A stretch of DNA of 64,000 bases from Lagopus muta (taxonomy: Eukaryota; Chordata; Aves; Galliformes; Phasianidae), in contig NC_064435.1 in the NCBI RefSeq assembly GCF_023343835.1, positions 85,195,788 through 85,259,787 of the forward strand, given 5' to 3'. Below the pieces are notes generated by a model. The model searched no databases and was not told the DNA's origin. It was given only the letters and a program-made list of their open reading frames with translations. The stretch's first letter is position 1. Each line of letters starts with the position of its first letter. Shown here piece by piece: positions 1 to 10,367 of this stretch. A program made the translations under genes and the position numbers.

Positions 1-2124
1 TCCCTTTCACTACGAACCTATGGGCCAGCTGGAATGTTTACAAAGCTCTAAGGCCAGCCAGCAGGGAGTTGCAATAATCTAATTTTAATTATGTGACAAA
101 AGCATGAAGAATCATTTCAAGGGCCAACAGAGGAAAATGGTTGCAGCTTGCCAATATTCCTTAGATGGTAAAAGGAGACAAGTTAACCCACAGAATTTAG
201 TTGTTTCTCAAAAGGCTAAATGGATCTATCAAAACTCCCAGCCCATTGTTGTTAGAGAACAAGTTTGTTGCCAGGAAAAAAAGCTTTAGATGTTTAAGAA
301 AGTTTCAAAGAAGCATCGAGGCAAAACAGCGATACCTGTGCCCCTCTTCATAAATAAAAAATGTACTTCAGCAGTGAGAAAACAAAGTCCCATAATCATA
401 TTAAACTGGCTAATATGAAATGCAGAGTATATGTGTTGCTAGGAACAAGCTGACAGAGCTTCAGCCTGCATTCTCCAGCCTCACAGCCTTCTGGCAGGAT
501 CACAAAAATAAAAGAGCTGTTATGCTCTCCCTAAGCGAAGCACAGTTAAAAAAGAAAGAAAAAAAGAAAAGAAAGAAGAAAAGAGGAGCAGAGCTGAAAT
601 CCTTCGCTCTGCACACATCACAGCCCTTTGGGAGAAAAGGACTGCTGCCTCCTGGCAATCATAAGACGGAGCTGACAGCAACCACCCAAATCATTGTAAC
701 TCCACTGAGTGGATGGCCGTTGTAAAACGTGAAAATGAGTTACATTTCATGTTCATGGAAGATTAATCCATGGGTCTGATAGTAGTATGTTCTTTTGGGA
801 TGCACTGAATCTAAACTTTTAATGCAGATTGTCCTCATTTTATTGTTCAGTAGTGCTTTATACTGTCTCATGGTTCTCTTTCATCTGCTGTTGCACGGGG
901 ATTTTGTACTTTGGTTTTATTATTGCTTGAGGAGAAAAAGGAGGAGAAGGAAGAGGAAGAGGAGGAAGAGGAGCAAACAAAATTTCAGTCTTTTGTGAAG
1001 ACATTATTGGAAATACTGCATTTCCAAAATTAACATTCAATAATTTAACAGTCTCTTGGGCTTCACGGAAACTTTCAAATAACAGCATAGAATGATTCAA
1101 AGCTTGGTGATGCGCTTGAGCTATTCCTCTTGCCACAGCATCACTTTGATGACAGCATTACAAAGGATGCCAAAAAGTGCAAGCAGTCTGTTTCTGCTTC
1201 TACTTTTTGTTATTCCACTAAGTGAAACAACACGTTGCAAAAAAAGTGCATGACTTTCAAGTTCAAGAAATGTTAACCTTGTCTTCCGTACAGAAGAGCT
1301 TCAGTTAAAGTACATTATCATAATTTAGAGCAATTGCCATTTGAAATGGGAGTGCACTACAACAATGTGTATGATAAGCAACCACTGAATGTGGTGTGCA
1401 TAGTCACTGTGTTGGCATAGTCCTATTTCCATCTGGCTATGCAACTTTGCAGAGCAGTTATGTCATGGAACAGGATTTGTCTCCTGTACAGCCAATGGAA
1501 ATCCAGGTGAAAGTGATTTTCTATCTATTTTGCATGTCCTCAACATGCGAGTGGTTCCCTTCAGAAAATCAATTGGGTGTTCCTGTAGAGAGACTTTAAC
1601 AAAAGCCTCTACATAAGTAGAAATTATTATTAATAAGGAACTATATAAATCTTAATAAAGTAACAAACTCAAAACTTTTCTCTGCTGACATTCCATATTG
1701 CACTCTTCTTTAGAATAATATCAATAACAACTACAGTGAACTCAGAGTAATTATTCCCCAAAACACTATCAGTGTTTATTGCCACCTGCAAGGTATTCTT
1801 CCCCATGATGTGACCATGACATTCTCATTCTTGATCAACGCTATCATTCAGATTTATACAACTTGAGGTCTTTTTCTGTGAAACTAAACACTCTTGTGTG
1901 GGATTTCCTTCCAGTGCCAAATGCTTTTGGCTCACTTCAATTGTGCCTTTTTTGCATTTCTCTGTAGTAGGATTTAAGGTGTGATGTTTGCATTACTTTG
2001 CTTATATTCAAACCATCCCTAGCCAGGTTTTAACATAGGTATATTGCACGTGTTAACACATACTGCCATCAGTAGTTGTAGCTGCCCTTGGATCAGGGAC
2101 AGCTTCAGACACTGATAATTAAGT
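1..2124. other. Non-coding stretch
   Basis: No gene is recognised. It holds the purine tracts at 548-589 and 929-975. Open frames here are short and have no known domain. Confidence 0.5.
929..975. repeat. Polypurine GA-rich tract
   Basis: About 47 bases of only A and G (GGAGGAGAAGGAAGAGGAAG). A second, A-richer purine tract is at 548-589. The proline- and leucine-rich minus-strand frame over this tract is a product of the repeat. Confidence 0.85.
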
Positions 2125-2425
2125 CACAAAATGACAGAATTATATGGGTTGGAAGGGACCTCATCAAGTCCAACCCTCAGCTAAGGCAGATTCCCTACAG
2201 AAACCTGCACAGGAAAGTGTGCAGGCTTGATCATCTCCATAGAAGGAGACTCTACACCCTCTCCAGGCAACCTGTTCCAGTGCTCTGTCACCCTCAAAGT
2301 AAAGCTCTTCCTCATGTTCAGGTGGAACCTCCTGTGTTCTAGTTTGTGCCCCTTGCCCCTTGTCCTGTCAGTGGGCACCACCAAAAAGAGACTGTCAGTC
2401 TCCTGTGTCCTCAAATCTGTCCTCC
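2125..2425 (-). mobile_element. CR1 LINE 3' fragment
   Basis: GGGTTGGAAGGGACC, AGGCAACCTGTTCCAGTGC and CCTTGTCCTGTCAGTGGGC are antisense CR1 3' sequence; the minus-strand frame still reads CR1-like [10 protein letters not shown]. The copy is 5'-truncated and lacks the clean terminal ATTCTATG repeats. Confidence 0.85.
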
Positions 2426-3262
2426 TCAGTGACTGTCCAAGGCACTGTGCTAGATGAGGTGAGAGTGAGCTATCTGACCACAGTGTGCTGCCTGTGCATC
2501 ACTTCTGCTGCTGTTGTTACCAGGGACTGCAAGGGTCAAGGCAAGATGGGGAACGAGGTGAATAAGGCAGCAATTACTGCTGTGGAGTCTTCCTTCTTCC
2601 TTGCAGCGAAAGTCACTGTCAGATCTCCTGAGAGATGAAGTCAGAGTTGGTGAGAGATGCAGCGTGATGCTACATTGGGTCATAAAATACAAAATAAGTT
2701 GTTTTTGCAGTCAGACAACACTCATTAGACAGTTGATGCTTGAATTCCATTAACTAACAGCTTTACTCCATCATACTCCATCTTAGGAGTATGCAAGAAG
2801 TCAGACTGATGGATTCTATACAAACCATTGGGCAAATTTAGGAAGCATGTTAGAAAAGAGCAAGGAAAAAATTAGAAGAATTTGGGGTTGCCATCAGCTT
2901 TCTGATTGTATAAATGTTTGCATATGGTTATATATCTGCTGACATGAATAATTCTTCAGATAGCTCTCAAGAAATCCTTTTATATTCTATGGTTATTTCC
3001 TTAGTAATCTGGCAAGGGACACTTGCAGTTTCTGGAAAATTAAATTCATTTGCCATGAAATTGGCAACTTTGGGTACTAGAGACTTTGATAAATAGCCTG
3101 GAGTGGAAAAAGCAGGAAAGGGTAAGACCTCAAAGTGTCACTTCTGAAATGATCTGGTTTCACTTTTCATTTTAAAAGTGACCCCCTTTCGTTTTTACAA
3201 TGAGGTTTAAAATAGGTGGTCTTCAAGCTAAATCGAATAATTCCGTACTCAATTCACATGGG

Positions 3263-3287
3263 TTTTTTGTTTGTTTGTTTGTTTTTC
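3263..3287. repeat. (GTTT)n simple repeat
   Basis: Four GTTT units in a T-rich run. A similar run occurs at 30971-31008. Confidence 0.8.
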
Positions 3288-3551
3288 CCCCCATTTATTC
3301 AGTGCCTTGAAGTGGAAAGTAGATTATTCAGTCAGCTCCAAAGGGTGTTCATTTGAGAAGCCAGAACAGGGAACTGAGGTGACAGAGCAAGGCGCAGTGG
3401 AGGGATTGATAAGCTAAGCACTAGCTGTTGGTTGACAGAGATTGTTTTTGTTAAGGGAAGGGTTGGAAATATCTCCTATCCATTTCTATCCCTTGTTTGT
3501 TAAAGGAAGATGAATTTCACAGTGGCATTCTCAAATGATTAAAGGTCTATA

Positions 3552-4115
3552 TGAGGGCTGCTCTGAAAGTAATGCCCCCTATTTTATTATGTTGGCCCAC
3601 AACATCAGAGGTGGATGTTGGTGGTGTGGCAGCAGGGGTTGAACCTTCCCACCAACATTCCATCACATTTTACTGCTGTGCGACAGATGGCAGCAGAAGG
3701 GCAAACTGAGAAAATGGCATCTGACATGGAAGTGTGAATGAAGCAAAGGTGTGTCACTGAATTCCTCCACGCAGAAAAAGTGGCACCCACTGACATTCTT
3801 CAATACTTGCTGAATGTTTATGGAGACCAAGCAGTGGATGTGAGCACAGCGAGGTGGTGGGTTGCACGTTTCAGCAGTGGTGACAGTGACATGAAAGACA
3901 AGCCACGTTCTGGATGGCTACGCAGATTTTTATGAGCATGGCATGCTGGCTCTTATTCATTGCTGGTGAAAATGCGTAGTTCATGGTGGCCGCTGTTGAA
4001 AAGCACTGTTTCGTAGTTGCAAATTTGCTCTATCAAGCAGTGTTTTTGTGCTCTTTGTATCTGTTGTCATTTCCAAGGAAATAAATAGGAGACATTACTT
4101 TCAGAGCGACCTGTG
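3552..4115 (+). mobile_element. Internally deleted mariner (Galluhop-like) DNA transposon
   Basis: Terminal inverted repeats are visible: the left end (GCTGCTCTGAAAGTAATGCC) and the reverse complement of the right end share GCTCTGAAAGTAATG. TA dinucleotides flank both ends (3550-3551 and 4116-4117), as expected for Tc1/mariner target-site duplication. The interior keeps a transposase N-terminus at 3738-3935 (the helix-turn-helix part around FLHAEKVAPTDILQYLLNVYG and ARWWVARFSSGD). It then jumps to C-terminal remnants, so most of the DDD catalytic core is missing. At about 564 bp against roughly 1.3 kb for a full element, it is a non-autonomous copy. Confidence 0.88.
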
Positions 4116-4117
4116 TA

Positions 4118-6894
4118 CAACAGCCCTTTCTCTCCTTCCAAGTTACCTTTAGAATCATGATCCTGTTTTCTAACAATATGCTTTTTTCCCTTTCAATAAG
4201 GTAACTTTTTTCTCCACGTGGGGAAATGTCTGGAAGACTAAACAGGTGCCTTAAGAAAACTCTGCTCAAATTCCAAGTGGGCTATCTGGTAACTTCATGG
4301 ATTGCATGTGAGCAATAAAAGAGTACAGAAGTTTGCCCGCTGCTCCATCTAGTGCTTGTATCTTATAGGATCATCTTTTACTTTCGAATGCTCATATCCT
4401 GGGAGAGGCATGAATGTGCTGAGAAGCAGCTTAGCTGGTGGGGAGCACTTCTAGTCCTCTGGCTTCCTAGCTCATGAGCTGTTGGTTAGAAAGCCTTCTC
4501 TGGTCTCACTTTTGCTTGCCAGCCCGCTATAGAGAACAAGAGTTCCTAAAGGAAGACTGAACTGCCTTTGCAGAGGAGAGGGGTGATTTTCCAGGATCTC
4601 TCAGGGAATAGGGAGAACACGAGTCTTATCAGTCACTAGTGTCATGGTGATAAAAGCTCAGAGCTTCTATCAAGAATTCTGGGTGCAGTTTAATGAATTT
4701 TGTGTTGAATATGACAGTCACTACAATAGCTGATTTCTATCTGGTACGTATGAAATCAGGGGATAATTAAGTCTCTTGGCCATATAATTGAAAGGACATA
4801 ATATAGAGAAGAAGGACCATCACATAAGTTAGAAAGATGAGAAAAACATATTTTCAGACACTGTCCACCCTAGTAGTTTGAACAGTGGCCAGGAAGGTTT
4901 CCAAATATAAACTAAACTGTCCAAACAATCTCCAGCAGTTTTTACATTTCCCAATTAGTGCTTTCCAAGGCAGCTCCAAGTTACAATTCAGAAGATATTA
5001 TGATCGAGGACCATTCCTGTGTTCAGATACAGACATTTTTTAGTGATGATAGAATTTGATAGGATGGTTATTGATGTTCCATGCCATCTGGCTCAGGCAT
5101 GTTTGATTTTCCAGCATAGATGAAGTCACAGCATAACACTGTGTTACTGAGAATTTAGATCCTTTGCGGTTCCAGCCTGGGAGCCTTGTCTCTGTAACTT
5201 CAACTATTCATGTCTCCAGTTCTAAGCATCCAGCGAGTGTAACAGGAAAGGTAACAACCACATGAGAGGACAACATCAGAAGGAAATTTTTAGTTCCTCG
5301 CAGGACTTTCTACATTTTGTAGATCTGCAGCTGGTTCTCATACATTTGGTTTTTAAGCACAACTGTAGTCTAAGCAGCTCTTAGAGATGCCGCTGCCAAT
5401 AATCATCATTCCATATCATAGCTGGCTTATATTTATTTACGTCCATCCCGAATATAAATAGGCTCAAAGTAACGGAAGCAGTCCTATCAGCATACTGGAG
5501 TGGTTGGGCACTACATGCTGCCACAGCGCACTAAAAACTTCCATCATCTGGAGCAGAAAAAAACTTTCCCTGGGCTGTCTTTGTAAATCTCTTCTCTGTG
5601 TTTGTTTACCTCCTTCATTGTCTTTCTCTCACTATCCTCTCTAAAACAAAAACATTTTATACAGTAAAACTGCCAGAGAAGCAAGAAAGCAAAATATCAG
5701 TGAAGTGGGAAAGCGCTGTAGACAGCAAGCATATTCTGCTGTTCATTGATCTGTCAGGTCTCTATTTCAGAACAAACCACTGCACAGCATAAAACCCCAG
5801 CAGAAACATTAGCGGGGTGGCTGGGAGTGAGGGCATTCAGGGGTTACACAGCTGGGAAGGGTGTTTGTACCCTGCTCCATCCTCACACCCTGAGATAGCC
5901 TCTATCAGCTTGTTTGGGAACACATCTCCCCAGCGAGCTGCCTCGTGGTGAGAGGGGCTGGGACCAGAGCCTCTGGAGTTATCTGGAGGGAGGGCTCCAT
6001 TAATATCCCTGACAAGATCTCTTTATCCCATGCCTTCCTAATCTGCAAGACAACAGGAAAAGAGGGGGAATTCACGAGCAAAACGGAGTCCCTGCTGGGT
6101 GTGATTGTTGCCATTTCTTCTTTGTAAAAGTTGTGTCTTTGTTTTATCAAATGGTTTGGTTTTTCAAAAGGAGAAGGAGGGAAATATTTTTGTTATTCCC
6201 ACTCTGGGACGGGTTGTGCAGCAGAGGCTTCTCTGCAAAAGCATTCCATTTCCCACCCTCTCTCCTCCTGAGTCCAGCTCTCTGCTGTGCCCTCTGCCCC
6301 CAGACTCCCCCTCGTGCGGTGCGACCTGAGATCTGCCGGTTGGGATTTCTTCAGTAGTGGCTTATGCAATCACTCACATCTCTTCTCAGTACTCGCCTGC
6401 TCTGTGCTGGGAAGAGAAATGATGGTTTCTCTTGATGTACTGCCTGAAATCAGAAGTTACTGCTCCTCAAAGGGAAACCAGCCCTTCTGACAGCACTTGA
6501 GAAGCAGCCAAGTTATTTTGAAATGTCAAATTAACGTAGGAAAACAAAGCGAGGTTGGAGGGCCCCGGTTCTGATTTTTTTGTTTTAGATCCCTCTGTAC
6601 CCCGCCAGCACCACAGCCAGTAATTAAACGCGATGTTCTGTATGTGCAGGAGGTCAGATGACATTGTTTAATGGCCCTTCCCAGCACGGAAGGCTTCCTG
6701 AATTTGTGCCAAAGCATCGCCGCAGATAGCTGAGTTTTACCCCCACCATGTAATAACTCTGCTTGGCCTTAGGTACATTTAAAGAGGCAGACAGCTAAAG
6801 CACAGCTCGGGTAAAGCTTTAGGGACAGATTTGGGTTTCATCATTCCAGGTGGTATTGAAATGCACACGGAGCAAATTAGGGAAGAGTGCAGCT
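4118..6894. other. Non-coding stretch
   Basis: Unique sequence between the mariner remnant and the CpG island. No exon, repeat family or RNA gene can be supported. Confidence 0.5.
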
Positions 6895-7510
6895 CCACGG
6901 GGCACAGCTGTAAGCGTGCTGCGCTGCAGCACTCGGCTCCTCGGGCTGCTTGCAGAGCAAGATGCACGCCGAGTTCACACACGGCTCGGTCAGAGATCTC
7001 ACTTCTTGCCATCCCCATCCTGGGAGAATGTAGAGAAATGCAGAGCAGCAAGGGCGAGATGGAGACTGCCCGCAGGCTGGAGAGAAAAGAGAGCTGGGTC
7101 AAACAGGAAGAACGCCGGAGGGACAGAGGAGCCGAACGAGGAATGCAAGGGAAACGAGAGAGAGACAAAAGCTGCCCCGAGGCAGCGCCGAGCTGGGCCG
7201 CGGCGGGGCGGCAGCGAGCAGGGGCTGGCGGCCTGAGCGGGAGCGGGGCGCGGCGGGGAGCTGCGCGGGGCAGGGTGACACCTGCTGGGCGTGGGGGCGG
7301 CAGGGCCGGGCGTGGAGCCTGAAGGGAGGCCTCGTGGCGGCTCCTCACGGGGAGTGGAGGGGAAGCGCCGAGCTCTGCTCTCTGTGGCTGCGACAGGGCC
7401 CGAGGGAGCGGCGTGGTGATTTAAAAGCAGGCACGGTGCTCCTCGCTTGTGTCTGCGCCCGCCGAGAGCCTTGCCGTTGTCAGGTCGTGCCAGCGTTGGT
7501 GTATTCGCTG
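6895..7510. promoter_or_regulatory. CpG island
   Basis: GC-rich with many CpG dinucleotides, densest at 7170-7320 (runs such as GCGGGAGCGGGGCGCGGCGG), while flanks are AT-rich and CpG-poor. Long open frames here on both strands (for example 6779-7348 and 6999-7748 minus) follow from GC content and carry no known domain. It lies downstream of STMND1, in the direction where RBM24 is expected, but no RRM-coding sequence is present. It is probably a promoter of a transcript I cannot define. Confidence 0.6.
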
Positions 7511-7979
7511 GAGCAGGCACAACATCCCGTTCCTCTGGGTGCAGGCAGAACAACGGGCAGCTCCTTTGCTTGAGATGTAGCTCTGTTCTCCCTGCTTTGC
7601 TGCTGTGCATTAAGGAGTGAGTCCAACATCCGCTGAAGGCAGTAGGAAGACATGGATGCCTTTCAATAGGAGTTAGATTAGTTTTCAGGTAAATACACAA
7701 CTCAGTAAGGCAAGCTTTAACTGCTTTTCTTATTAGTAAAGCAAACATTACCGGCAGAGATTTGAACTCTGTTGTAAAGTGACACCTTCAGAAGCTCTCC
7801 TGTTTACTGTTGCTTTTCTCAGGCCATCCTTGCTGATGTGGGAGAGCAGTGTGTCTGACCCAGCTGAGCACGGTAGGAGCCCACAGGTGGTCACGGTGCA
7901 GAAAGGCACCTTGCCTGCTGCTCTGCTTCTCTCTCTGTGTCACGAGGCCTTTTGTGCTGCAGGGAGCTAAAATCCTTAC

Positions 7980-8039
7980 CTGGGAAATAGTGGAAGAAAG
8001 GATGTTGGGTGGGGACAGAGAACTGTTTGTCCCATCCTT
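7980..8039 (-). other. Short exon-like segment, 60 bases
   Basis: The acceptor CCTGTGGTTTCAG and donor TTTCCCAG|GTAAGG are both close to consensus and enclose exactly 20 codons (starts KDGTNSSLSPPN). It lies 1.5 kb downstream of the candidate STMND1 last exon on the same strand. It could be an extra 3' exon or a cryptic exon; nothing identifies the product. Confidence 0.2.
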
Positions 8040-9153
8040 CTGAAACCACAGGAAGGCTTTGGGCAACTACTGGTGCTTCGGTGTCCTTACCTTCCTTTAA
8101 AAGGAGGCTCATCAGCTCAGTACAACAGTCTGTGTGGATGTATGCGCACACAGACACGTGTTTTCATTCTATTCCTTAACTTGAAGTATCTGAGAGAAAA
8201 TTCAGTGAACAGCATTGGTTAACTGCATGCTGAAAACACATCCTCAATCTGCTGCTTCCCCTGCCTGTCAGACTGTTGGATGACTTCAAGCCAACTGACC
8301 AAAGTTCTTATTTTTCCTAAATTTGTTACTCTTCAGTATTTTTACAGTTCTTTCCAGGCAACACAGGGTAATTGTCAGTATTGCTTTTCTGTTTGCTGCT
8401 GTGTCCCATCTTTTTCTTAAAAACCAACAACATGGCCAAACCTGAAGCATTGGTCTCTTCCTGATGAGCTTGCTCACTCAGCTGCTCAGGTGGGATCCCA
8501 GCTGCCTGAGTAATGAGATGAGATCTTGTTCCTACCTTTAATGTTTCAGCACAAGCATTGTTTATTAATTTATTTAGTTTCCTGGGAGTAATGGGGAGAA
8601 CCACAATGAGGCTGTACAAATAAAGGCTAAGTTTTTCTCTTTTCTGTAGTGCCTGGTGAAGAGAGCAATGGTCCTGTACTGCAACTGAATTTCCTTGGCT
8701 TGGAAGGCAGAAAGGAAGAATGCTTCATCAGGAGCTGGAGGTAAAGAATTAAAAAAGCCAGCATAGGAGGTGGGAGTGAGTGTGGTATGGAAGTAAGGAT
8801 TAGGCATATTTAGAGATGAACCAGAAGGGGATGGTAGGGCTGGTAAGAGGCAAAGCACAAATGCAACCATTGCTGTTACACTGATTTTGGAAGAGCTGGA
8901 TATGTGTAAGAGGTAGGGAATGGAAGATTGCAAATTTATAGATCTGTTATGGAAACAGTCCTATCCTTCCCATGGAGACTGATCGCATTCTTCCTGTCCT
9001 CACCTGTGCTTTTATATCTCAGCCAATTAGTTGTTTTCTCCACTGCAGTTTCAGTATTACTCCTTGCTCTGTATTCACAGATGTTCCTGTGGCCTGTTGT
9101 TGCCTTAATGTCTGAAGCTTTCACATCTCTGCCTGCACAGTAAGTTAAAACTC

Positions 9154-9159
9154 TTTATT
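9154..9159 (-). terminator. Polyadenylation signal AATAAA (minus strand)
   Basis: TTTATT on the plus strand reads AATAAA on the minus strand, about 354 bases after the stop of the candidate last exon. It is the nearest canonical signal downstream of STMND1. The hexamer alone is weak evidence in AT-rich DNA. Confidence 0.35.
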
Positions 9160-9512
9160 CTTATGTTTAGGTCTCCACTGTGTTTTACTACCCCAAATCT
9201 TGTAGCTGTTCAGGCTTTTTTCTTCCTTGCACATTCCTCCTTTTGTGCCTTTCCAAACTCCTGTTCTCTGCTCTAGAGTCAAGTGTAATAGAACCGTGTT
9301 CATACGTATGTAATCCAACTAAGAGACTGGCAGGTCACTAATTTGCCTCTTCCTTTTCTTATTTGTTTTGTTTCCTTCAACTAGTGTGTAAAAACGTGAA
9401 ATTAGAGTTTTCCACGGTGAAATAGGTAACCACAGCTCAGGATAAATCATCTTCTTAAGCCCCGAGATAAAAAGCAGCAGGGAGCAGAGAGGTTCCTTCT
9501 TTGCAGGGTGGC

Positions 9513-9782
9513 TTAAATCCAGATTGTTTCATTGATACAGTTGTAAGTTATATCAGACTCAATGGTAAAGTCCTCAGTGTAATAATTTGTGGTTTCTTCT
9601 GCAGTTATTTCCTGCAGCAGTACATTTATCTCACCATGTAAAGGTGATGGCTGAGGGGCATCTGTGCTTTCTTGACTTTGAAAACTTGGGCAGTCCTCAG
9701 TCTGTTTACCTGTAGTTTGGTGGGCTGTTGCTGGATAAAATGCAATGTGGTGTGGTCTCCTGTTTAGTTCCTTTTCCCTAAC
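9513..9782 (-). CDS. Candidate alternative last exon of STMND1
   Basis: A very good acceptor (TTTTTCTGTTTTGTTTTAG) opens 89 codons in phase 0, ending at TAA (9513-9515). The product is hydrophilic and protein-like (starts VREKELNRRP; contains LLQEITAEETTNYYTEDF), with no stathmin signature. An AATAAA lies about 354 bases downstream on the same strand (9154-9159). Phase 0 fits a donor at 10296 in exon 4, which would give a 299-residue protein that avoids the frameshift. There is no in-frame ATG, so it must be spliced. Two internal donor-like sites (CAG|GTAAAC, ATG|GTGAGA) mean it could also be an internal exon, or chance. Confidence 0.4.
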   Translation of the reverse strand, partial: VREKELNRRPHHIAFYPATAHQTTGKQTEDCPSFQSQESTDAPQPSPLHGEINVLLQEITAEETTNYYTEDFTIESDITYNCINETIWI

Positions 9783-10256
9783 CTAAAACAAAACAGAAAA
9801 ACCCCAGTGCTGTGTAAAGAGGGATGGAAGTAGGAAGAAGATTCATTGATCATATGCAGCATTTCTGTCTATCTTTGTACCCAAATGCAATCACAACATC
9901 ACTCCAGTTTAGCACTGAACTTAGCCGATTTACTCTTGTCTGCATAGAATATGCATTATTTTTTTTTAATTGCAGGAAAAACTGCTTTAGAAGCTTCCCC
10001 TCCTCTGCATATTTTTAGGATAACCTTTCAGGCTTTCAGCAAAATTAAACTATTAACTTGGCCTTTCAAAATCCATGAGAGGAATACGGGATCCACTTGC
10101 TGCCATTGAATGCATTTTGGTAGCAGCCTGCACACAAACTCTCTGCTTTAGGTCAGTTTGTAAAAAGCAGAGGATTTCATGTGGTAAAGCAAATGCTGAA
10201 GAGTACACAACAGAATCAGATGACCTCTTTTTTCTTTTTTTTTTTTTCCTTTCCCT

Positions 10257-10367
10257 TCAGCAGCCTTCATGTCCTTTGCTGTAAAAATCATTCACTTCCT
10301 TGTTTCCAAACCACATTTTTTCCAGCCTAGCTGGTGGTTTCTTCAGCATCTTTTCCAGGGCATCTCT
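10257..10367 (-). CDS. STMND1: STMND1 exon 4, frame broken inside stathmin-like helix
   Basis: The acceptor is GTCTCTACAG (strong). The exon enters in phase 0 and encodes [18 protein letters not shown], which aligns without gaps through this block with the human segment after GES (EKPLRKPPSRLKKL). The reading frame continues [14 protein letters not shown] and stops at 10257-10259. Dropping one base from the A5 run at 10283-10287 would keep the family pattern (DFT, then KDM, then KAAE, against human DFTMKDI and EAAE). That is why a frameshift is suspected. Just beyond is a coding-strand run of 13 A and a run of 6 A, so the lysine-rich tail is slip-prone. Alternatively the exon ends at 10296 with donor GAA|GTGAAT and continues at 9782. 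Confidence 0.7.
   Translation of the reverse strand, partial: RDALEKMLKKPPARLEKMWFGNKEVNDFYSKGHEGC

Noticed and set aside
858..1136. Minus-strand open frame with a Pro/Leu-rich tail and an upstream AG that could be an acceptor.
   Set aside because: The proline-rich part is just the translation of the GA-rich repeat, there is no ATG start (GTG only), and no family is recognised.
3738..3935. Small plus-strand gene of 65 codons.
   Set aside because: It is the N-terminal stub of the deleted mariner transposase and is covered by that element.
6779..7748. Long overlapping open frames on both strands in the 7 kb region.
   Set aside because: They follow from high GC and few stop codons in a CpG island; all are Arg/Pro/Ala-rich without any domain.
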